Source: Tepidamorphaceae bacterium
GTDB taxonomy: Bacteria; Pseudomonadota; Alphaproteobacteria; Rhizobiales; JAKSCL01
Assembly (NCBI GenBank): GCA_028289445.1
Contig: JANQPO010000004.1
Location: 186,001-250,000, forward strand
Direction of reading: 5' to 3'
DNA: 64,000 nucleotides
Notes under the pieces: generated by a model
Databases searched by the model: none
Told to the model about the DNA's origin: nothing
What the model saw: only the letters and a program-made list of their open reading frames with translations
Shown: one piece after another, positions 18,707 to 25,737 of the stretch
Position numbering within the stretch: position 1 is the stretch's first letter
How the letters are laid out: each line of letters opens with the position of its first letter
Program-made: the position numbers and the translations under genes

Positions 18707-19468
18707 TCAATCGGGTCGCGGCAGGACTCGATGCAGATCGGACCCATTCGTTTTCAGCCACGTTTTGGCGCGATCCATGTCCGGATCGAGCCGCTCGACC
18801 AGCGTCCAAAACGCCGGTCCATGGTTCATCTCGACCAGATGCGCCACCTCGTGGGCCGCCACATAGGCAAGCACATGCGGCGGTGCCATGATCAGCCGCC
18901 AGGAAAAACTAAGCGCACCGGACTCCGCGCACGAACCCCAACGGGATCGTGTATCGCGAACCGTGATCCGGCCCGGCACCACGTCAAGTGCGTCGGCGTG
19001 GATAGCGACGGCTTGCTCAAAGTCGCCGCGCGCCTCGCGCTTCAACCAGTCTTTGGCCTTGCGGTCCAAGCTTTCTTCCGGACCCGGAACAATAAGTGTG
19101 GCCGGCATCCGATCACTCAGCCGCGCTGCACCGCGCTTGTCGGGGTGGTGCCGCAAAACATGATCGACGCCCCGTAGGGGAATGATGGCACCGTCCCGCG
19201 CCACGACGATTGGGGCCGCATCCCGCAACCGCTCGGCGATCCAGTCGGCCCGACTGGCGACGAAGTCTTCGATCGCCGCCCGTCGCAAGCCCTTTGGAAC
19301 GGTCACCACTGCACGCTGATCGGTTTTTGAGAGGCGCAGGATCATCCGCCGCGCGCGCGCATGGCGCCGCACATCGACGATCAAAGGACCCTGCGGCCCG
19401 TCAATCGTCAACGGCGCATCGGAGGGCTTTCCTCGACCGGACTGTCGTGAGAACAGACCGAAGACCAT
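18707..19468 (-). CDS. YgjP-like (SprT/M48-type) metal-dependent hydrolase
   Basis: 253-residue cytoplasmic protein of the YgjP/DUF45 family. The zinc-protease motif HEVAH occurs in VAAHEVAHLVEMNHGPAFW, with the distal conserved H/W. It is preceded by the family signature RDTRSRWGSCAESGALSFSWRL. The substrate is unknown. Gene and motif are complete. The region from 18533 to 18706 between it and the Bax-inhibitor gene holds only its stop side and the neighbour's promoter. Confidence 0.9.
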   Translation of the reverse strand: MVFGLFSRQSGRGKPSDAPLTIDGPQGPLIVDVRRHARARRMILRLSKTDQRAVVTVPKGLRRAAIEDFVASRADWIAERLRDAAPIVVARDGAIIPLRGVDHVLRHHPDKRGAARLSDRMPATLIVPGPEESLDRKAKDWLKREARGDFEQAVAIHADALDVVPGRITVRDTRSRWGSCAESGALSFSWRLIMAPPHVLAYVAAHEVAHLVEMNHGPAFWTLVERLDPDMDRAKTWLKTNGSDLHRVLPRPD

Positions 19469-19543
19469 GCATGGATTGTCCTGCTCGCGGCCGGAATGCG
19501 AATCAGTCCGGCACGATCATCGTACAACGCTATCGATTGTCGA

Positions 19544-21142
19544 TCACGAACCGGCGAGAGCGCGGGCCTGCCCGATCCAATCGTCGCGCTCGATGCGCCC
19601 CTTGAAGCTGAGCTTCTCGTCGACGGCCGACCGATCCGCCTGCGTCCACTTGGCGATCTGCCAGAAGTGGTAAATGCCAAGATCGTTGAGCGTTTTTGCG
19701 AGCCTTGGTCCAATGCCGGCGATTTGGGTCAAGTCGTCGACCTTGCCGTTAGGCTTTTGAAGAAACACGCCGTTGGCTTTGTTCGTCGCCTTGGAACCGG
19801 TCGCGCGCCGCGCCTTCGGTTTTTCGATAACACCAATCTCTCCAGCCGTGGCTGCTACCCTGCCGTTCGGGCGCGTTGGCGACCGACGATTACGGCTATC
19901 GCGCGATTTTCGGATCGCCGGATCGTTGGTGAGAATGAAATCGCTGATCCGCGGTGCGATATCGGCGCGAAAGCGCGAGCCATTGAAAACGCCGTAATGG
20001 CCGACGCGCGGCTGCTCGTAGTGCACTTTCTTGGCGTCGGGCAAATTCGAGCAGAGCTTGTGCGCGGCGCGAGTCTGACCGATGCCGGAAATGTCGTCCC
20101 GCTCACCCTCGACGGTCATCAACGCGGTCTCGGTGATCTTGCTGCAATCGACCCTCGTCCCGCGATGCCTGAGCTGCCCTTTCGGCAGGGAGTGACGGAC
20201 GAAAACCTCTTCGACGGTCTGCAGATAGAACTCCGCGGACAGGTCCATGACCGCGAGATATTCGTCGTAGAATTCCTTGTGTTTTTCCGCCGAGTCGCCA
20301 TCACCTTCGATAAGGTGCTTGAAGAAATCACGATGCGCCGACAGATGGCGGTCGAGATTCATGCTCATGAAGCCAGTGAGTTGCAAAAAGCCCGGATAAA
20401 CGTCACGCATGACACCGGGATGAGGGAACGGAACTTTCGTAATCACATTGCGCGCGAACCATTCGGTTCCGCGCTCCTCGGCCAATAAATTGACGGCGGT
20501 CGGATTCTCACGCGTGTCGACCGGCCCGCCCATCAGCGTCATTGACAGCGGCGCATAGGGGTCCTCGCGCGCCGCCATCAAGGCGACGGCTGCCAGCACC
20601 GGCACGCTCGGCTGGCAGACGGCCATGACATGCGTGTTGCCGCCGAGGCAGTGCAGCATGTTGATGATGTAGTCGATATAGTCGTCGAGATCGAAGCGGC
20701 CCTCGCCGATCGGCACCATGCGAGCGTCCACCCAATCGGTGATGTAGACATCGTGCTTGGGCAGCATGTCCGCCACCGTGCCGCGCAAAAGCGTGGCGTA
20801 ATGGCCGGACATCGGCGCCACGATCAGGAGCTTGGGTTGCTCCGGCGTCGTACCGACCTTGTCGAAATGGATGAGATTGCAGAACGGCTGCGACCAGACC
20901 GCATTCTTTTGCACCGCCATCTTTCGACCGCCGACGGTCGTCGACTCGATATCGAAATCCGGTTTGCCGTAGCGCCGCGTCACCCGCTCGAACAGTTCGC
21001 ACCAGGCGGCGATGCTTTTGCCGACATGGGTCTGCGAAACCGGGTTAAGGGGATTCTTGAAATAAAGCCGCGTCACGTCTGCAGCTGCCCGCGCTGGACT
21101 AAGCGCGGCATGGTTCAATTCGTACAACAGATAGGATTGCAA
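19544..21142 (-). CDS. phaZ: Intracellular polyhydroxyalkanoate depolymerase with C-terminal helix-hairpin-helix domain
   Basis: Degrades stored polyhydroxybutyrate granules. Residues 1-410 match PhaZ-type enzymes: a nucleophile Cys176 in VCQPSVP, an acid in GERDDI (Asp349/350) and His382 in RVGHYGVF. Typical rhizobial PhaZ is about 420 residues; this one is 532. After a basic low-complexity linker (about 411-465) comes DDLTQIAGIGPRLAKTLNDL and a helix ending FKGRIERDDWIGQARALA. This closely resembles the helix-hairpin-helix tail found at the end of alphaproteobacterial NuoE and some L21 proteins. It may bind nucleic acid or protein; that is inference. Confidence 0.9.
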   Translation of the reverse strand: MQSYLLYELNHAALSPARAAADVTRLYFKNPLNPVSQTHVGKSIAAWCELFERVTRRYGKPDFDIESTTVGGRKMAVQKNAVWSQPFCNLIHFDKVGTTPEQPKLLIVAPMSGHYATLLRGTVADMLPKHDVYITDWVDARMVPIGEGRFDLDDYIDYIINMLHCLGGNTHVMAVCQPSVPVLAAVALMAAREDPYAPLSMTLMGGPVDTRENPTAVNLLAEERGTEWFARNVITKVPFPHPGVMRDVYPGFLQLTGFMSMNLDRHLSAHRDFFKHLIEGDGDSAEKHKEFYDEYLAVMDLSAEFYLQTVEEVFVRHSLPKGQLRHRGTRVDCSKITETALMTVEGERDDISGIGQTRAAHKLCSNLPDAKKVHYEQPRVGHYGVFNGSRFRADIAPRISDFILTNDPAIRKSRDSRNRRSPTRPNGRVAATAGEIGVIEKPKARRATGSKATNKANGVFLQKPNGKVDDLTQIAGIGPRLAKTLNDLGIYHFWQIAKWTQADRSAVDEKLSFKGRIERDDWIGQARALAGS

Positions 21143-21314
21143 GACGGATCTCCGCGGTGCCTATTGCACTGCAACATAGACCGGGTAACGGGCTGGGGCA
21201 ACAGCGCCATCCCCAACAGATATCAGGCAAAAGTCTAACGAAACGGGATCTAAAGATCGTAAACGGAGCGCTTTTCGGCTGGAAATCGGCCGTCGCGTCG
21301 ATAGGGTCACGGCC

Positions 21315-22700
21315 ATGACACCATTTCGTCAAACGGATAGAACCGGCCGTCGCCTGCGCCTGGAAACCCTGACTCAGCTGCGCTGGTTCGGGGTTTTGGG
21401 CCAAATCGCCGCTGTCGCCGTCACTAGTGGCGTTTTGGGACTGAGCATCCCACTCATCCCATGCGCGCTGCTGATCGCGGCTTCGGCGGCTCTCAATCTC
21501 TATCTTCAGAACCGTTATCCGGAGAGCCAGAGGCTAACGCCGAGGTCGGGCGGGCTGCTCTTGGCGTTCGACGTCGTCCAGTTGTCCGCCCTCCTCTTTT
21601 TGACCGGCGGGCTGGAGAATCCGTTCGCGTTTTTGTTGCTGGTGTCCGTGATCATCTCCGCGAATTCTTTGCCGTCGCGTATCACCATCCTTTTGGTGGT
21701 CTTGGTCGCGATACTGGCAACGATTCTGGCCATCTATCACTTGCCGTTTCCGCTGCCGGCGGACGATCCGGCGCAGTTTCCGGTTCTTTACAGAGTCGGC
21801 GTCTGGTTGGCGCTGTTGTTCGGTTTGGGCTTCACCGCGATCTATACCTGGCGCACATCGGAGGACGACCGGCGCTTGAGCGAAGCCTTCACGGCGACCG
21901 AATTGGCGCTGGCGCGCGAGCGCCATTTGCAAGCGCTTGATGGCCTGGCATCCGCCATCGCTCACGCTCTGGCGACACCCTTGTCGACAATCGCCGTCAT
22001 TGCCGGCGAGATGACCAAAACGCACGACGAAAAGGGTCCTCAGGCGGACGACGCAGCGCTCCTCAAGGCCGAGACGCAACGATGCCGCGATATTCTCGCC
22101 GAGATGAGTTCGCTCAACTACGACGAAAAACCTGCGATTCTTGAACGCGTACCGCTATCGCTGTTCGTTGCGGAAGCCGCGGAACCCTATCGCGACGTTG
22201 GTATCGCGATCGAAATTCGGTCTGAGGCTGACGAACGCAGCGCCGAGCCGATCATGCTGCGCAACCCGACCCTTGCCTACAGTGTCGCCAACTTCATCGA
22301 CAACGCCGTGGCGTTCGCCCGCCATGCCGTCGTGCTCACCGCTGGCTGGACCCAGGACACCGTCCGGCTAACGATCGCCGATGACGGACCCGGTTTCGCC
22401 CGCGACATTCTCGGTCGACTGGGCGATCCCTACGTCACGTCGCGATCGCGCAAAGCCGGTGAAGAGTCCGCCGGGTTGGACGGAATGGGTCTCGGTTTCT
22501 TCATCGCGAAGACAATCCTGGAGCGTCAAGGCGCCAGACTGTTGGCGCGAAACGCACAGCCGCCGAACACCGGTGCCATCGTGACCATTACCTGGCCGCG
22601 CACGATATTCGAGGCCGAAATCATCGGCAGCGACAATCCAGATCACACCGACGGCATCGAAGTGTCGAATGAGACTCGTCTCGGCGAGATTCAGCCCTAA
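21315..22700 (+). CDS. regB: RegB/ActS/PrrB-type redox sensor histidine kinase
   Basis: Membrane sensor kinase for redox control with RegA (next gene). The 461 residues have six hydrophobic segments (about 25-175) with the quinone-binding motif GGLENPF at 98-104. The dimerisation helix carries phospho-accepting His217, the redox-active cysteine motif has Cys257 in QRCRDIL, and the ATPase domain has NFIDNAV, DDGPGF and GMGLGFFIA. One oddity: the H-box reads HALATPLSTI, so the acidic residue that normally follows the histidine (HELGTPL in RegB) is alanine. It lies 81 bp before regA on the same strand. Confidence 0.92.
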   Translation: MTPFRQTDRTGRRLRLETLTQLRWFGVLGQIAAVAVTSGVLGLSIPLIPCALLIAASAALNLYLQNRYPESQRLTPRSGGLLLAFDVVQLSALLFLTGGLENPFAFLLLVSVIISANSLPSRITILLVVLVAILATILAIYHLPFPLPADDPAQFPVLYRVGVWLALLFGLGFTAIYTWRTSEDDRRLSEAFTATELALARERHLQALDGLASAIAHALATPLSTIAVIAGEMTKTHDEKGPQADDAALLKAETQRCRDILAEMSSLNYDEKPAILERVPLSLFVAEAAEPYRDVGIAIEIRSEADERSAEPIMLRNPTLAYSVANFIDNAVAFARHAVVLTAGWTQDTVRLTIADDGPGFARDILGRLGDPYVTSRSRKAGEESAGLDGMGLGFFIAKTILERQGARLLARNAQPPNTGAIVTITWPRTIFEAEIIGSDNPDHTDGIEVSNETRLGEIQP

Positions 22701-22781
22701 ATACGCTATTGTCTTTAACTTCGCCCGGACAGCGGGGACGGCTCGGAGTGAAGAAATGGACAGTACGAAGTGGAGGACGGG

Positions 22782-23354
22782 ATGACCTACCAGGCTGTTT
22801 CAAGCACAGCCCAAAACCGAGCCGATTTCGACGATCGTTCGCTCGTCATTGTCGATGACGACCGGTCGTTCGCGCAACGTCTTGCCCGAGCCATGGAGAC
22901 CCGGGGATTTGAGGTTACGGTGGCGGAAACGATCGACGAGGGTCGCCGTGTCCTCAGCGAAGCGAGCCCAGCCTATGCGGTCGTCGATATGCGTGTCGGC
23001 AATGGTAACGGGCTTGATCTGATCTATCAGCTGAAACAGCGGCGTCCCGATGCCCGGCCGATCATCTTGACCGGATATGGCAACATTGCATCCGCCGTTT
23101 CAGCGATAAAGCTCGGCGCAATCGATTATCTCGCCAAGCCCGCCGACGCGGACGACATCTATGCGGCTCTAACCGCGCCGCCGGACACGCGCCCACAGCC
23201 ACCGGTCAATCCGATGTCGGCCGAGCGGGTGCGCTGGGAGCACATTCAGCGTGTTTATGAACTGTGCGGCCGAAACGTGTCGGAGACCGCGAGGCGCCTC
23301 AACATGCACCGCCGCACATTGCAGCGCATCTTGTCGAAACGCGCGCCCGTCTAG
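22782..23354 (+). CDS. regA: RegA/ActR/PrrA-type response regulator
   Basis: Transcription regulator phosphorylated by RegB. The 190-residue protein has a receiver domain (VIVDDD at 23-28, phospho-acceptor Asp69 in VVDMRVGNGNG, TGYGN and Lys in the KPAD motif). A proline-rich linker (TRPQPPVNP) is followed by a Fis-type helix-turn-helix, ETARRLNMHRRTLQRIL, at the C-terminus. Both length and layout fit RegA. A ribosome binding site GGAGG lies before the ATG at 22782. Confidence 0.94.
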   Translation: MTYQAVSSTAQNRADFDDRSLVIVDDDRSFAQRLARAMETRGFEVTVAETIDEGRRVLSEASPAYAVVDMRVGNGNGLDLIYQLKQRRPDARPIILTGYGNIASAVSAIKLGAIDYLAKPADADDIYAALTAPPDTRPQPPVNPMSAERVRWEHIQRVYELCGRNVSETARRLNMHRRTLQRILSKRAPV

Positions 23355-23401
23355 AGCATGTTTCCGGAAAGTGGGCGCAGTTTTCGGACAAGAACATGCT
23401 C
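23354..23401. repeat. Rhizobiales-type intergenic palindrome, copy 1
   Basis: Bounded by GAGCATGTT (23354-23362) and AACATGCTC (23393-23401), with an inner GGAAAGTGGGC..TTTTCGGA core. A second copy with the same core lies at 47214-47256. Elements with this consensus recur in many Rhizobiales genomes between genes. It begins at the last base of the regA stop codon. Confidence 0.8.
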
Positions 23402-23418
23402 AAAATCAAAGAGATAGT

Positions 23419-23452
23419 GCATTTCCGGTGACTCGATTTTCACCGGAAATGC
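23419..23452. terminator. Strong hairpin between regA and mmcB (convergent genes)
   Basis: Perfect 13-bp inverted repeat GCATTTCCGGTGA (23419-23431) and TCACCGGAAATGC (23440-23452) with an 8-nt loop. It lies two bases past the stop of mmcB and after regA, so it could end transcription from both sides. It may also be part of the adjacent palindromic repeat. Confidence 0.55.
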
Positions 23453-23453
23453 G

Positions 23454-23927
23454 CTAAGCGAAGTCGGATAGAGCGGCGCCGACTCCCATCAATCGGCCAG
23501 TGGCAGCGCGCGCGAAGCGCAAAGTGACCGCCTTTCGCCGCGCCGCTGATAACTTGTGCATCGGCGCGTCGCGCACGATGTCGGCGCCATAGGCATCCGC
23601 GATGATGAGGCCGGTATCCTCCGGCAAGATTTCCGTTGGCAAGTCGGGCGGCACGGCGAAGAAGAACGCATCGCAGTAATCGCGATAGTCCGGCCATTTC
23701 CCATCGGTGCGAAAGTCCTGAACGCTGGACTTAATCTCGACGATCCAGATGTGTCCGCTTCGATCGATGGCCGCAATATCGGCCCGCCGTCCCGACGCCA
23801 GCACAAACTCCGGCAAAGCTGCGAAGTCCCGCTGCACCAATAATCCGCAAACACCGCGCTGAACGCCGCGCGCGGTTTCCGATTGTCGACCATCGTCGGG
23901 AAGCGACGGCGTAACTGGACTGTCCAT
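23454..23927 (-). CDS. MmcB family DNA repair protein
   Basis: 157-residue protein of the MmcB family (PF06319). In alphaproteobacteria, members are damage-induced and contribute to mitomycin C resistance. The nuclease-like core is visible in ASGRRADIAAIDRSGHIWIV and VEIKSSVQDFRTDGKWPDYR, resembling a PD-(D/E)xK fold (D, then ExK). I found no GTTC-N7-GTTC LexA box upstream. ATG at 23925-23927 chosen; another ATG two codons upstream is possible. Confidence 0.86.
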   Translation of the reverse strand: MDSPVTPSLPDDGRQSETARGVQRGVCGLLVQRDFAALPEFVLASGRRADIAAIDRSGHIWIVEIKSSVQDFRTDGKWPDYRDYCDAFFFAVPPDLPTEILPEDTGLIIADAYGADIVRDAPMHKLSAARRKAVTLRFARAATGRLMGVGAALSDFA

Positions 23928-24049
23928 GGACATGAACAAAGAGTGCCACGATTCCCTTGGCCGCCAAAAGGTCGGCCTGACAACACCCAAACGGTCGTGT
24001 AATCGTCGGGATCTCCGGCGGCGACCGGCCAACATGCAGGAGAGCGGGC

Positions 24050-24733
24050 ATGAACGTGAATGACGACTTCGCCAAGCGTGCGAGCGTGATCGGCGCGAAA
24101 GACCGTTTCGTGCCCTCCCCGGTGTCGGGCGTGGAGCGTTTAATGCTTGACCGCGTCGGCGGCGAGGTCGCCCGCGCGACGTCGATTGTCCGGTTCGTCC
24201 CGGGCTCCGCGTTCATGGAGCACACACACGGCGGAGGCGAGGAGTTCCTGGTTCTTGACGGCGTGTTTCAAGACGAGAGCGGCGACTTTCCAGCCGGCAG
24301 TTACGTCCGCAATCCGCCGACCACACATCACACGCCGGCGTCGCGCGACGGGTGCTTGCTCTTCGTGAAGCTCTGGCAGTTCGATCCCCAAGACCGCACC
24401 GAGGTGCGAATTGACACGTCGGCAAAATCGTTCGAGCCGCTCGGCTCACAAACGGGCGTTGCGATCCTGTCCTTGTTTTCCGACAACACCGAAACTGTGG
24501 CGCTTGAACGATGGCCCGCCGAAGCTTCGATCCAACGCCATTGTCCAGGAGGTTGCGAGCTTCTCGTGCTTGAGGGCCAGATGGCGGAGAACGGCGAGGT
24601 TTTTTCCAAGCATGACTGGCTGCGCCTGCCGGCTGATGCCACCTTGTCCGCCAAGGCCGGAGCCGCAGGATGTACAGTGTGGATCAAAACCGGCCATTTG
24701 CGCACCGTAACGATGCCGCCGAAGGCCGCATGA
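24050..24733 (+). CDS. ChrR-like double-cupin protein
   Basis: 227 residues with two ChrR-type cupin domains (about 18-120 and 125-220). The first carries the metal-binding motif EHTHGGGEEFLVLDGVF; the second reads IQRHCPGGCELLVLEGQM. Unlike ChrR anti-sigma factors, it lacks the N-terminal zinc-binding anti-sigma domain and has no ECF sigma gene beside it, so it is not likely an anti-sigma factor. It may be a stand-alone metal-binding cupin. The stop overlaps the DUF1653 start (ATGA). Confidence 0.85.
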   Translation: MNVNDDFAKRASVIGAKDRFVPSPVSGVERLMLDRVGGEVARATSIVRFVPGSAFMEHTHGGGEEFLVLDGVFQDESGDFPAGSYVRNPPTTHHTPASRDGCLLFVKLWQFDPQDRTEVRIDTSAKSFEPLGSQTGVAILSLFSDNTETVALERWPAEASIQRHCPGGCELLVLEGQMAENGEVFSKHDWLRLPADATLSAKAGAAGCTVWIKTGHLRTVTMPPKAA

Positions 24734-24954
24734 GCATGGCAATTCCTGAACGGCCCGAAGGGCGCTATCGCCACTATAAAGGCGGACTCTATCGCGTCAT
24801 CGGCATCGCCCGCCACAGCGAAAGCCGCGAGCAGCTCGTCGTCTACGTGGCTGAAACCGACGCGGCTGAGATGTGGGTTCGCCCGGCATCGATGTTCTTT
24901 GAATCCATCGAGATCGAAGGGCGCCGATTGCCGCGATTCACCCGCCTCGATTGA
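24730..24954 (+). CDS. DUF1653 domain-containing protein
   Basis: 74-residue small protein. It starts with the family pattern PEGRYRHYKGGLYRVIGIARHSES and continues with the LVVYVAETD and MWVRPASMF segments. Function unknown. The ATG at 24730 overlaps the ChrR-like gene by 4 bp; a second ATG at 24736 is also possible. The coupling suggests it is co-expressed with the cupin protein. Confidence 0.85.
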   Translation: MSMAIPERPEGRYRHYKGGLYRVIGIARHSESREQLVVYVAETDAAEMWVRPASMFFESIEIEGRRLPRFTRLD

Positions 24955-24982
24955 CCGGTCAGTTCCCCGACCTTTCGACGCT

Positions 24983-25069
24983 TTGCATTAGGTTGAATTT
25001 AACCAACTCGATGCAACTCTTATTAGGTAATTACACCGATAACTTGCATATCGATAAATTCGTTATCGG
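24983..25069. promoter_or_regulatory. AT-rich dyad cluster upstream of the glutathione S-transferase gene
   Basis: Three dyads in 87 bp: TTGCAT (24983-24988) with ATGCAA (25011-25016); inside it GGTT-N6-AACC (24991-25004); and CCGATAAC (25036-25043) with GTTATCGG (25062-25069), the last ending 10 bp before the GST start. The region is much more AT-rich than its surroundings and looks like a promoter-operator. The regulator is unknown. Confidence 0.45.
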
Positions 25070-25079
25070 CTGGGGCATC

Positions 25080-25700
25080 ATGAAAACACTCTATGCAACG
25101 ATCGGATCGGGCAACTGCTACAAAGCCCATCTGGTTATGGGTCAGTTGGGGATCGCCTACAACTGTGAGTGGATCGACGTTCTCAAGGGCGAGACGCGGT
25201 CGCCTGATTATCTGAAGATCAATCCGGCTGGAACCGTGCCGTTTCTGAAACTCGAGGACGGTCGCGGCATCGGCGAATCGAATGCCATGCTCTGGTTCCT
25301 CGCCGCTGGAACACATCTCTTTCCCCAAACGCTCTATGACGAAGCCAAGGCTTTGGAGTGGATGGTCATCGAGCAGACACGCCTGGAACCGAAAATCTCA
25401 CCGGCCCGTTTCTTCACGACTATCGTTCCAGAGAAACGCGACGAAATGGCCGAGGCGATCGCCAAATGGCAGGACGAAGGCCATGCCGGGCTATCGCGAC
25501 TGGATGCGCACCTTGCCAACCGTGATTTCATTGTGGGCGAGGCATACTCCATCGCCGACATCGCGCTTTACGGCTACGTCCACGTGGCGGACGAGGGTGG
25601 TTTCGACATGGATCGCTACCGTCATGTCCAGGCCTGGCTGCGCCGCGTTGCCTCCACGCCGGGCTATCGCCCAATGACAGAATTCTTGATGGCTGCGTAG
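25080..25700 (+). CDS. Glutathione S-transferase family protein
   Basis: 206-residue cytosolic protein with a thioredoxin-like N-domain (MKTLYATIGSGNCYKAHLVM at the start, NPAGTVPFL with cis-Pro near residue 50, GIGESNAMLWFLA for glutathione gamma-Glu binding). The helical C-domain contains FIVGEAYSIADIALYGY. The pattern fits the beta/nu-like bacterial GSTs, but the substrate is unknown. The ATG at 25080 matches the family; upstream in-frame codons run into the AT-rich dyads. Confidence 0.9.
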   Translation: MKTLYATIGSGNCYKAHLVMGQLGIAYNCEWIDVLKGETRSPDYLKINPAGTVPFLKLEDGRGIGESNAMLWFLAAGTHLFPQTLYDEAKALEWMVIEQTRLEPKISPARFFTTIVPEKRDEMAEAIAKWQDEGHAGLSRLDAHLANRDFIVGEAYSIADIALYGYVHVADEGGFDMDRYRHVQAWLRRVASTPGYRPMTEFLMAA

Positions 25701-25737
25701 TTCATCTTTCGCTGCTCCCTCAATCAAACAACATCGT

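Noticed and set aside
23928..24049. LexA box upstream of mmcB
   Set aside because: No GTTC-N7-GTTC (or its complement) is present in the divergent gap, although homologues are damage-induced.
24050..24733. ChrR-like gene as anti-sigma factor
   Set aside because: The N-terminal zinc-binding anti-sigma domain is missing and no ECF sigma factor gene is adjacent.
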